Origin: Acidobacteriota bacterium
GTDB lineage: Bacteria > Acidobacteriota > Thermoanaerobaculia > UBA5066
Reading direction: 5' to 3'
DNA: 64,000 nt
Assembly (NCBI GenBank): GCA_016716715.1
Contig: JADJVE010000003.1
Span: 62,001-126,000 of the forward strand
Position 1 is the stretch's first letter. The number at the start of each line of letters is the position of its first letter. The notes under the pieces are model-generated. The model was not told the DNA's origin. It made no database searches and was given only the letters and a program-made list of their open reading frames with translations. This document shows, piece after piece, positions 6,651 through 14,165 of this stretch. Position numbers and translations under genes: made by a program.

Positions 6651-9067
6651 GGCAGGACCGGCCAGAGCTTGCCGTAGAACCAGCGGGCGGGGCGCCTCAG
6701 GACGAGCGTCGCGATGGTGCTCCGCCCGACGCGGACCTTGCCCCGGCCCTGCATGCCCGTCTTGAGGAGACCGTCGGGGTTCTCGACCGCAACCTCGGCC
6801 ACGACGAACCGCTCCTTGCCTTCCTCGCGCACGAGCGCGCCCACGCGCGTCACGGCGCCGGCGAACGTGCGGCCGGGATACGTGTTGAGCTTGACCTCTG
6901 CCGGCTGGCCGGGGTGGAGCCGCGCGGCGTCCTCCTCGGTGATCGCGACCTCGGCGACCATCGTCGTCGTGTCGGCCACGACGCAGAGTTCCGCGCCGCG
7001 CGCGAGGCTCTGGCCGACGCGCTCCTGGACCCGTGGCGTCACGATGACGCCCGCAACGGGCGCCACGAGGCGCGTCCGTGCGAAGCGCTCGTCCTCCATG
7101 GCGATGCGGGCCGCGAGCTCCTTGCGGTGCGACTCGGCCTCGAACGCGGCCGCCGCGTCGCCGGCCGCGCGGAAGCGCGACACGTCCGCCTCCGCGATGT
7201 CGTACGCGGCGCGCGCGGCGGCGGCGGCGGCGGCGTACGACTCGTTCTCGAGCACGGCGACGACCTCGCCCGCCTTCACGGAGTCGCCCTCGAGCTTCAG
7301 GACCCGGGCCACGGTGCCGTCCACGCCCGCCGTGACCGAGGCGCGCCGCGCGGGAAGCACGCGCGCGTTCCCCGAGAGGCGGAACCGCCACGGCACGAGA
7401 AAGAGCACGACCAGAAGACCGATCGCTCCGAGGCCCCACGTGACACGGCGGGAGCGCGAGACGCCGAGAAGCCTCTTCTTTCTTTCGAGGAAGGGCTGCA
7501 GGAAGCCGACGAGGGGCACCTGCCGGTAGAGCTGGGCGTTGCGCACGGCCACGGTGGCCTGATTGATGAGGATCTGGAGGAGGCTGCGCGTCTCCGCGTC
7601 GAACTCGAGCCTCTCGGAGCTCTCGAACCCGAGGACGCCGAGCGGCCCCTCCTCGTCCTTGAGGAGGATTCCATAGAACGACTTCAGCCCGCTCTCCGCG
7701 AAGAACGCGCGGAACTTCTCGGTCGTCTCGGGCCGGGGGGTCTCGAGCGTCCCGTCCTCGCTCTCGACGACCGAGACGTCGGCGCCGCCGCCGTAGACCC
7801 ACTCGAGGATCTCGGTGGTCCGTTTCAGATCGGGCCGGCCGCGGTCCAGCTCGAGGATCCCCGAGACCGCGCCGAGCCGCAGGCGGCCCCGGTCCTGGAT
7901 GCCGATCGCGCACCGGTCGTAGCGGATGAGCGCCGCGGTGGAGTTCACGATCGCGTGCATGACCTTGTCGAGGTCCAGCGTGGACGTGATCTCGCGGCTC
8001 ACGGTCAGGAGGGCGTCGAGCTCCTCGACCTTCTTCTCGGCCTCGTACTGGCGGGCGTTGTGGAGCGCGCGGACGGCCTGACGGGCGAGGTCGACGAGCA
8101 GCTCCTCGTCGCCGTCGCTGAATTCCGGGTTTCGGCCGCGCTTGTTCGCGAGGACGAGGACGCCGACGGGCGCGTCGTCCTCGACGAGGGGCACGGCAAG
8201 GAGGGAGCTGACGGGATACGCGGAATCCGCGGTACGAACGGGGTCGTCCTCCGGAAGGGAATTCCGGCGCAGGACTTCGGCGTTCACGAGGACGTCCGCG
8301 ACGACGGAGGCGCCCACCGACGCCGGCGGGGCGGCGATGTCGTAGTTCGGGTTGACGGCGGTCGCGGCGAGGACGACCTCGCCGCCGTCGCCCTCGAGGA
8401 ACCAGAGGGAAGCCGCCTCGCAGGCGCAGAAGTCCGCCGCCTTCTGGACGATCAGGCGGTCCAGCTCGGCGAGGTCGATCGTCGAACCGAACGCCTTGGA
8501 CAGGTCGAAGAGGCTCGTGAGGCGCTCGATGGCCTGCAGCATCCCCGACGCCTTGCGCTCGGCGGCGCGGGCCTTCGCGAGCGCCGGGACGACGGCTTCG
8601 AGGAACGGGAGCGTCTTCGCGAGCACGGGCGCCGGGTCTGGAGCCCGGCGGAAGAAGAGGGCGACGACGGCGGCCACGGCGCGGTCCTGCACGACGGGGA
8701 GAAGGAGGCAGGCCTCGGCCCCCGACGGCGCCGTCATCAGGAGAGCGTCGTCGGAGCGGGCGAATCGTTCCTTTCCGAGAAGCACGGCCGAACGGTCGCG
8801 CAGGAGCTCGTGCAGGAGCCCCCGGTCCCGGGGGGCCGCGCGCCGCAGGGCCTTCGGCGTTCCCTCTCCCCAGGCTCCCGCGCAGACGAATCCCGCCTGC
8901 GCGGCGTCGGGAGAAAAGAGCAGCGCCGCGTCGGCCCCCGCGGCGGCAGCCGCGCGCCGCGCCGCGTACGCGGCAATCTGGGTGAATCCTTCGCAGACCG
9001 CCAGCTCCGCCAGCGCCGAAGCGTCGGCGGCTCCGCCCGGACCTGGACTCTCCCATCCGCTTGACAT
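6647..9067 (-). CDS. Triple-GAF sensor fused to HlyD-type adaptor
   Basis: An 806-residue protein. Three GAF-like modules fill roughly residues 20-165, 180-340 and 345-510 (for example ASLWFLEGDGGEVVLAATA and LRLGAVSGILELDRG). A single transmembrane helix follows (about 550-570, LGAIGLLVVLFLVPW), then a periplasmic adaptor part with both lipoyl halves (VTAGVDGTVARVLKLEGDSV and LVAPVAGVIVTPRVQERVG), a hairpin and a beta-barrel. Cytosolic ligand sensing is thus physically joined to an export adaptor. It is followed by the M50/HlyD gene with a four-base overlap and preceded seven bases away by a STAS gene. Together they look like one operon. The GAF ligand and the transported substrate are unknown. 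Confidence 0.83.
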   Translation of the reverse strand: MSSGWESPGPGGAADASALAELAVCEGFTQIAAYAARRAAAAAGADAALLFSPDAAQAGFVCAGAWGEGTPKALRRAAPRDRGLLHELLRDRSAVLLGKERFARSDDALLMTAPSGAEACLLLPVVQDRAVAAVVALFFRRAPDPAPVLAKTLPFLEAVVPALAKARAAERKASGMLQAIERLTSLFDLSKAFGSTIDLAELDRLIVQKAADFCACEAASLWFLEGDGGEVVLAATAVNPNYDIAAPPASVGASVVADVLVNAEVLRRNSLPEDDPVRTADSAYPVSSLLAVPLVEDDAPVGVLVLANKRGRNPEFSDGDEELLVDLARQAVRALHNARQYEAEKKVEELDALLTVSREITSTLDLDKVMHAIVNSTAALIRYDRCAIGIQDRGRLRLGAVSGILELDRGRPDLKRTTEILEWVYGGGADVSVVESEDGTLETPRPETTEKFRAFFAESGLKSFYGILLKDEEGPLGVLGFESSERLEFDAETRSLLQILINQATVAVRNAQLYRQVPLVGFLQPFLERKKRLLGVSRSRRVTWGLGAIGLLVVLFLVPWRFRLSGNARVLPARRASVTAGVDGTVARVLKLEGDSVKAGEVVAVLENESYAAAAAAARAAYDIAEADVSRFRAAGDAAAAFEAESHRKELAARIAMEDERFARTRLVAPVAGVIVTPRVQERVGQSLARGAELCVVADTTTMVAEVAITEEDAARLHPGQPAEVKLNTYPGRTFAGAVTRVGALVREEGKERFVVAEVAVENPDGLLKTGMQGRGKVRVGRSTIATLVLRRPARWFYGKLWPVLP

Positions 9068-9073
9068 GAAACG

Positions 9074-9409
9074 CTAGAAGCTGGAGACCGCTTTCTCGGG
9101 ATCCGTGAACGTTTCGAAGACGGAATCCAGCTTCGTCATTTCGAGGAGCTTGCGCATGTGCGGCCCGACCCCGAGCAGCTTCGTCTGCCCGCCCTCGTGC
9201 TGCGACGTCGTCAGGGCCCGGACGAGGGCGCCGAGTCCCGTCGAGTCGACGAAGCGCAGGCCCGTGCAGTCGATGAGGAGATGGACTTTCCCTTCCTCGA
9301 GCAGGCGCGACACGGTCCTCTTGAAGAGCGTCTCGGAATCGCCGATGCCGAGGTCGCCCTTCAACGTGAGAATCGTCACGCGTCCATCGTCGCGAATGTC
9401 GAGATCCAT
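9074..9409 (-). CDS. STAS-domain anti-sigma factor antagonist-like protein
   Basis: A 111-residue single STAS domain. The conserved phosphorylatable site is DSTGLGALV with Ser56 (DST at 55-57), preceded by the strand HLLIDCTGLRFV as in SpoIIAA/RsbV-type antagonists. Such proteins switch partners with anti-sigma kinases; none is encoded nearby. It starts the minus-strand operon with the GAF/HlyD and M50/HlyD genes, so it may couple a stress-type partner switch to that membrane system. The ATG at 9409 is the only sensible start. Confidence 0.88.
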   Translation of the reverse strand: MDLDIRDDGRVTILTLKGDLGIGDSETLFKRTVSRLLEEGKVHLLIDCTGLRFVDSTGLGALVRALTTSQHEGGQTKLLGVGPHMRKLLEMTKLDSVFETFTDPEKAVSSF

Positions 9410-9451
9410 GGGGGTTTGTGGAGAAAGGATCTCAGAAACGCCGGGCTAAAG

Positions 9452-10390
9452 CTAGCCGGACGCGAGGATGCGGCGCGGGACGTCCGACGCCGCGCGGACC
9501 GCGACCTCTTCCGGAAGCCCCGTCGCCGCGAGGTGCCGCACGCAGTCGTCGAGGAGCGCCGTCGAGCCCGCGAGCGCGCCCGCGGCGTTACGCGCCGCGC
9601 CGTCCACCACGGCCAGCGTCTCGCCCCAGACGGAGTAGCTCCCGTCCGCGAGGCCCGCGGCCGGCATCGCGTCGCTGATCAGGGCGACGCGCCCGTCGCC
9701 CTTGGCGCGGAAGACGAGCTTCAGCATCTCCGCGGAGAGGTGGTGGCCGTCGGCGATGACGTCCACGCTCACGCCGTCCGCGACGAGGCCCCAGCCGATC
9801 GGGCCCGCCTCGCGGTGGTGGAGGGGCTTCATCGCGTTGCCGAAGTGCGTCATGTGGCGCGCGCCGGCGGCGCGCGCGGCCTCGAGCGTCGCCACGTCGG
9901 CCTCCGTGTGGCCGATCGAGACGACGAAGCCGCGGCGGACGAACTCTTTCACGACCGCGATCCCGCCGGGGATCTCGGGTGCGAGGGTCGTCATCCCGCG
10001 CCCCGGGGCCGAGGACGCGATCTCGAAGAAGGCGCCGAGCGCGAGATCGTCGGTCCCGTCGAGGAAGTCTTTCCGGTGAAGGGCGCCGCAGCGCGCGGCG
10101 GAGACGAACGGCCCCTCGAAGTGGAGGCCCAGAGGAAGGGCCCCGCGCCCGTCGTCCAGAGACCGCGTCTTCATCCAGGCGGACAGCCGTGCGACGGCGG
10201 CCGCCATCTCGGGCAGCGGCAGCGGGACGAGCGTCGGCAGGAAGCCGGAGACGCCGCGGGCCCAGAGCCCCGCAGCGAGACGATCCATTTCGGCGGCGGA
10301 CGCGGTAAGCACGTCCACGCCGAACGCTCCGTGGATGTGGAGGTCGACGAAGACGGGCGCCGAAGAAGAACTCTTTGGTCCCGAGTTCAT
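9452..10390 (-). CDS. nagA: N-acetylglucosamine-6-phosphate deacetylase
   Basis: A 312-residue amidohydrolase. Metal and catalytic motifs are present: DLHIHG near the N-terminus, LHFEGPF, SIGHTEAD, THFGNAMKPLHHR, DGHHLS and the catalytic Asp in ISDAMPAAG. It removes acetate from GlcNAc-6-phosphate in the cytoplasm. It is somewhat short for NagA (about 380), mainly at the N-terminus, where the usual preceding beta-sandwich strands are missing. Its ATG overlaps the stop of murQ by four bases, and murQ in turn overlaps the kinase gene, so the three form one amino-sugar recycling operon. Confidence 0.9.
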   Translation of the reverse strand: MNSGPKSSSSAPVFVDLHIHGAFGVDVLTASAAEMDRLAAGLWARGVSGFLPTLVPLPLPEMAAAVARLSAWMKTRSLDDGRGALPLGLHFEGPFVSAARCGALHRKDFLDGTDDLALGAFFEIASSAPGRGMTTLAPEIPGGIAVVKEFVRRGFVVSIGHTEADVATLEAARAAGARHMTHFGNAMKPLHHREAGPIGWGLVADGVSVDVIADGHHLSAEMLKLVFRAKGDGRVALISDAMPAAGLADGSYSVWGETLAVVDGAARNAAGALAGSTALLDDCVRHLAATGLPEEVAVRAASDVPRRILASG

Positions 10391-11244
10391 CCGCGGCCTT
10401 CCTCGGGAGGCTCGCTCAACGCGAGGGCCACGTTCAAATTCTTCTTAGAAAGGTAATCAGCGGCCGCCTCGGCCGAAAGGCCCCATTTCGCCACAATGAG
10501 TGCGGAAGGCAGATGCCAATTAACCCTTCTAAGAAATCCCTCGGCGTTCTCTTCGGACGTTGCGGCCAGTTGCGCCACGATCCGGATCGCCCTCTTTCTC
10601 AGTTTCTCGTTCGTCGGCTGCATCGCAACCATCTCGCCCTCGTACACGAGGCCGCGTTTCGCCATGACGGCCGTCGAGAGCATGTTCAGCGCGATCTTCT
10701 GCGCCGTTCCCGCCTTCAAACGGCTCGACTCGGCGAGGACCTCTCTCCCCGTGTCGAGGAGGATGCCGATCTCCGCCTCTGCGAGGAGCGGCGTTCCGGG
10801 CCGGCAGACCACGGAGATGGTCAGCGCGCCACGCGCCTTCGCCTCTTTCAGCGCACCGCGCACGTAGGGTGTCCCTCCGCTCGCCGCGATCCCGACGACG
10901 GCGTCCCCTGCGCCGAGCCCGGCGGCGATGAGGTCGCGCGCGCCCGCCTCCGCGTCGTCCTCGGCGCCCTCGACGGCCTCGAACATCGCGCGTCTTCCGC
11001 CGGCGAGCAGCGCGACGACGAGCGCGGGGTCCGTCCCGAACGTGGGCGGAAGCTCGGCGGCGTCGAGGGCCCCGAGCCTTCCGCTGGTGCCGGCGCCGGT
11101 ATAGAACCAGCGGCCGCCCGCGTCGAGCCGCGCCGCGATCGCGTCGGCGGCACGGGCGAGGTCCGGGAGCGCCGCGCCGACGGCCGCCTGCACGCCCGCG
11201 TCGGCCGCGTGCATCCGGGCGAGGAGGGCGCCGGTCTCGCTCAT
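10387..11244 (-). CDS. murQ: N-acetylmuramic acid 6-phosphate etherase
   Basis: A 285-residue SIS-domain lyase. The phosphosugar loop GAGTSGRLGALDAAELPPTFG and the later GIAASGGTPYV, together with AMQPTNEKLRKRA, are diagnostic of MurQ, which splits MurNAc-6-phosphate into GlcNAc-6-phosphate and lactate. Its product feeds NagA encoded directly downstream. The C-terminal third contains two copies of the dispersed AT-richer motif (10437-10452 and 10524-10540), read as YLSKKNL and GFLRRVN. It overlaps both neighbours by four bases. Confidence 0.93.
   Translation of the reverse strand: MSETGALLARMHAADAGVQAAVGAALPDLARAADAIAARLDAGGRWFYTGAGTSGRLGALDAAELPPTFGTDPALVVALLAGGRRAMFEAVEGAEDDAEAGARDLIAAGLGAGDAVVGIAASGGTPYVRGALKEAKARGALTISVVCRPGTPLLAEAEIGILLDTGREVLAESSRLKAGTAQKIALNMLSTAVMAKRGLVYEGEMVAMQPTNEKLRKRAIRIVAQLAATSEENAEGFLRRVNWHLPSALIVAKWGLSAEAAADYLSKKNLNVALALSEPPEEGRG
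10437..10452 (-). repeat. Dispersed motif copy in murQ
   Basis: AAATTCTTCTTAGAAAGG on the plus strand, low GC in a GC-rich gene; read in murQ as YLSKKNL. One member of the dispersed TTCTTAGAAGG family. Confidence 0.5.
10524..10540 (-). repeat. Dispersed motif copy in murQ (FLRRV type)
   Basis: On the coding strand GGATTTCTTAGAAGGGTT, read as GFLRRV. It shares TTTCTTAGAAGGGT with the copies at 24386-24411 and 48144-48169. Confidence 0.6.
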
Positions 11245-12185
11245 GCGCGGGCGCCCGCCCGGGCGCGGGCGAGGCGGATGGCGCCGACCTCGGGCGGGTA
11301 CGCCGGAGGGCCCACGCGCGCGCCAGGCGCGACGGCGTGAAGCTCCGCCGCGAGCGGCCCGGCGAGAATCTCGCCCGCCGCGAAGACGCCGCCGACGGTG
11401 GCCACCGGGAACGACTCGGCCTCGAGGTGGAGCTTTCGGATCACGGTGATCGCCGCGAGGGCGAGCTCCCTGCCGGCCTCGCCGAGGATGCGGCGCGCCT
11501 CGCCGTCCCCTCCCTTCGCTGCCGAGAGGACGAGCGGGAAGTACCCGGCGACGTCACCGGCGCCGCCCTCGGAGCGGTAGATCTTCGAGAGGAGCTCCTC
11601 GAGGGTGTGAATGCCGCGCTCGGACTCGAAGAGCAGCCTTCGGATTTCCGTCTTCGGGCCGCGGCCGTCCAACTCCCGGACGACCGCCGCGAGGCCCTGC
11701 CGCGCGATCGCGTAGCCGGAGCCCTCGTCGCCGAGGAGGGGCCCCCATCCGCCGGCGCGCGCCTCGGCGCCGTCCTTGCCGCGGCCGAAAGCGATCGCGC
11801 CCGTCCCCGCGATCAGGACGACGCCCGGCCCGTCGGGGTCGCCCGGGGCGGCGCCCGCGAGCGCGATGCGCGCGTCCGTCGTCACGAAGACGCGGCCCGC
11901 CCCGAAGTGCTCCTCGAGGGCGGACGTGAGCGGTTTCACGAGCCCCGCCGACTCCACGCCCGCGAGGCCGACGCCGACCCGCTCGGCGCGTCCCACCGAC
12001 ACGACGGCCGAGACCGCGGCGTCGCCGGCGGCCTCGAGGATCGTCTCGACGACGAGGGGAAGCGGCCGCGTCGCCGCGTTCGCGGGGCCCGATCCGCCTC
12101 GCCCCATCGGGACGAGATCCTCGCCCGCCACCACCGCGCGGGTACGCGTGCCGCCCCCGTCGACGCCGATCCAGAACGCGGGCAT
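11241..12185 (-). CDS. BadF/BadG-type N-acetyl amino-sugar kinase (MurK/NagK-like)
   Basis: A 314-residue ASKHA-fold kinase. It has the phosphate-1 motif WIGVDGGGTRTRAVV, an adenosine-site motif LIAGTGAIAFG and the conserved GGWGPLLGDEGSGYAIAR of the BadF/BadG/BcrA/BcrD family, to which GlcNAc and MurNAc kinases belong. As first gene of the operon with murQ and nagA it most likely phosphorylates MurNAc and/or GlcNAc released from peptidoglycan, but sequence alone does not separate the two. It is divergent from a membrane glycosyltransferase 41 bases away. Confidence 0.85.
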   Translation of the reverse strand: MPAFWIGVDGGGTRTRAVVAGEDLVPMGRGGSGPANAATRPLPLVVETILEAAGDAAVSAVVSVGRAERVGVGLAGVESAGLVKPLTSALEEHFGAGRVFVTTDARIALAGAAPGDPDGPGVVLIAGTGAIAFGRGKDGAEARAGGWGPLLGDEGSGYAIARQGLAAVVRELDGRGPKTEIRRLLFESERGIHTLEELLSKIYRSEGGAGDVAGYFPLVLSAAKGGDGEARRILGEAGRELALAAITVIRKLHLEAESFPVATVGGVFAAGEILAGPLAAELHAVAPGARVGPPAYPPEVGAIRLARARAGARA

Positions 12186-12226
12186 GCCGCCAGCTTAGCA
12201 AGGCGGGGGAGGTAACCTCCTCCCTG

Positions 12227-14110
12227 ATGAAGCGCCTGTTTCTCCTGCTTGCCGCAACGCTCGCCGCGAAGGCGGCCGTGCTCGCGCAGATCGGGAGCCA
12301 CCCTCTCCTCCAGCCACTCGGCGACATCGACAGCGGCGTGTACGCGCGCCTCGCAAAGCGGATCGCGGGCGGCGACGTCCTCCTACGCGGCGAGGGCGCC
12401 GTGCCCTACTTCGTGAGCCCGCTTTACGCGTATGTCCTCTCGGCGACGGGGCCGTCGTTCCCGCTCGCCCGCGTCGCCCAGATCCTCCTCGGCACCGCGG
12501 CCGTCGCCCTCGTTTTCCTCACGGCGCGCCGGCTCTTCGGCGAGAACGCCGCGCTCGCCGCCGGGGTCCTCTACGCCCTCACGGGCGTCGTGACGTTCCA
12601 CGAGGTGCTGATCCTGCAGGCGGCGATCGACCCGTTCCTCACGGCCCTGTTCCTGTACCTGCTGGCTCGTGCGCTCACGGAAGAGGGAGAGGAAGAGAAG
12701 ATTTCTTTGAAGGTGAAGAGGGGAGAGGCGCGGGGAGGCGCCTCCGCAAGGTGGGGAGCGTTCGCGTTCGCGGCTGCGGGTGCAGCGGGCGGGCTCCTCG
12801 CGCTCAACCGGCCGAACGCCCTGGTATGCGTCGCTGCGATCGCCATGGCTCTTCTCCTCTTCACCTTCAAAGAGAATCTTCTTCGAAGGGTGTGGATCGC
12901 TGCGGCATTCGTCGCTGGCGCAGCCGTGACGATCGCGCCTTTCACTCTCAGAAATCTTCTCGTCTCGCACGAATTCGTCCTCATCTCGTCGCACGGCGGG
13001 CTGAACTTCCTCGTCGGGAACGGGCCGGGAGCCACGGGCGTCTATCGCGAGATCCCCGGGATCACGCCCGACATCGGCGGGCAGGCGGCCGACACGAGGC
13101 GCGTGGCGGAGGCAGAGGAGGGCCGGGCGCTCTCGACGCGCGAGGTCTCGGCGCACTTCGCGAAGATGGCGTGGACCTGGATCCGGGAGAACCCCGGGGC
13201 CGCTTCTTCTCTCTTTCTAAGAAAGATTCGTCTTCTTCTCTCCGGCGACGAAGCCCCGCTCAACTTCAGCTTCCCGTGGTACCGCGAGAAGAGCCTCGCG
13301 CTGAAGCTGCTGTGCGTCGGGCCCGGCCTCCTCGTGCCGCTCGCGGGCGCGGGGCTCGTCTTCGGCCTCCTCGGCGCCGCGGGCGCCGCGAGCGAGCGGC
13401 GAGCGGCTCTGCTCGTGTGGGCGGCGTTCATTCCGGCGTACGTCTTCGCCGTCGCGGCGTTCTTCGTCGCGACGCGGTACCGTCTCCCTCTGCTCGTTGC
13501 AATCGCCCCGCTCGCGGGCGCCGCCGTGACGCGGCTCGGCGCGGCGTGGCACGCGAAGGGCGCGCGCCTCGCGGTCGCCGGAGCCGTGGCCGCGTCCCTT
13601 GCGGCCGTCTCTCTCTGGCCGACCGGCCTCTGGGACGGCGCCCAGGACGAGGAGATGTACCTCGTCCTCTGGGAGATCGAACGGGGCGACGCGGGCGCCA
13701 TGCGGCACGCGGAGGCGGCCGTGGCGAGTCACCCCGAACCGGGGCGCTTCTGGCTTCGTGTGGGCCGGTCGTTCGAGGACGCGGGGAAGAGAGAGGAGGC
13801 CATCGCGGCAGTCTCGAAGTCGCACGAGATCGCCCCGGGCCCGGGCTCCGCCAGGATTCTAGCGTCCCTGCTGGAGAAGCGCGGCCTCGCGCGCGCGCTG
13901 GCCGGAGACGGGCCGGGCGCCCGCCCCGATCTCGAAGAGGTCGTCCGGCTGGACGCGGCGAGCGCGGCCGCCCGGGTGAACCTCGCGGTGGTCCTCGCCC
14001 AGGCGGGGGAGATGGACCGCGCCCGCTCTCTCGTGCGGGAGGCGCTCGCCCTCGACCCCGGCTACGAGAAGGCCCGCGCTCTCCTCGCCGCGCTCGACCG
14101 GATGAAATGA
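12227..14110 (+). CDS. ArnT/PMT-like membrane glycosyltransferase with TPR tail
   Basis: A 627-residue integral membrane protein. The first luminal loop holds the acidic motif GDIDSGVYARLA typical of GT-C glycosyltransferases, then about ten hydrophobic segments through residue 420, with LNRPNAL and the periplasmic loop SSHGGLNFLVGNGPG. The C-terminal 130 residues are TPR-like repeats (RFWLRVGRSFEDAGKREEAI, then AAARVNLAVVLAQAGEMDRA). It probably moves sugars from a lipid carrier to a periplasmic acceptor; the acceptor is unknown. Several copies of the dispersed AT-richer motif lie in the gene, two of them as an inverted pair about 150 bases apart. Confidence 0.8.
   Translation: MKRLFLLLAATLAAKAAVLAQIGSHPLLQPLGDIDSGVYARLAKRIAGGDVLLRGEGAVPYFVSPLYAYVLSATGPSFPLARVAQILLGTAAVALVFLTARRLFGENAALAAGVLYALTGVVTFHEVLILQAAIDPFLTALFLYLLARALTEEGEEEKISLKVKRGEARGGASARWGAFAFAAAGAAGGLLALNRPNALVCVAAIAMALLLFTFKENLLRRVWIAAAFVAGAAVTIAPFTLRNLLVSHEFVLISSHGGLNFLVGNGPGATGVYREIPGITPDIGGQAADTRRVAEAEEGRALSTREVSAHFAKMAWTWIRENPGAASSLFLRKIRLLLSGDEAPLNFSFPWYREKSLALKLLCVGPGLLVPLAGAGLVFGLLGAAGAASERRAALLVWAAFIPAYVFAVAAFFVATRYRLPLLVAIAPLAGAAVTRLGAAWHAKGARLAVAGAVAASLAAVSLWPTGLWDGAQDEEMYLVLWEIERGDAGAMRHAEAAVASHPEPGRFWLRVGRSFEDAGKREEAIAAVSKSHEIAPGPGSARILASLLEKRGLARALAGDGPGARPDLEEVVRLDAASAAARVNLAVVLAQAGEMDRARSLVREALALDPGYEKARALLAALDRMK
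12697..12720 (+). repeat. Dispersed motif copy, left arm of inverted pair
   Basis: GAAGATTTCTTTGAAGGTGAAGAG, read as K-I-S-L-K-V-K-R. It shares CTTTGAAGGTGAAGAG with the copy at 12856-12881 in the opposite orientation. Confidence 0.65.
12856..12881 (-). repeat. Dispersed motif copy, right arm of inverted pair
   Basis: The reverse complement of this segment carries CTTTGAAGGTGAAGAG, the same 16 bases as at 12697-12720, here read on the gene strand as LFTFKEN. Confidence 0.65.
13211..13230 (+). repeat. Dispersed motif copy, weaker
   Basis: CTCTTTCTAAGAAAGATTCG, an AT-rich near-palindrome (TTTCTAAGAAA) read as LFLRKIR in the glycosyltransferase. Confidence 0.4.
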
Positions 14111-14111
14111 A

Positions 14112-14137
14112 ACGGCCCGGCGTTTCCGCCGGGCCGT
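14112..14137. terminator. Hairpin terminator between converging genes
   Basis: ACGGCCCGGCG (14112-14122) pairs perfectly over 11 bases with CGCCGGGCCGT (14127-14137) across a TTTC loop, between the glycosyltransferase and the TonB receptor gene. There is no clear T-run on either side. Confidence 0.7.
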
Positions 14138-14165
14138 CTGGGAAAACCGGGTTGAGAGGCGCGTT

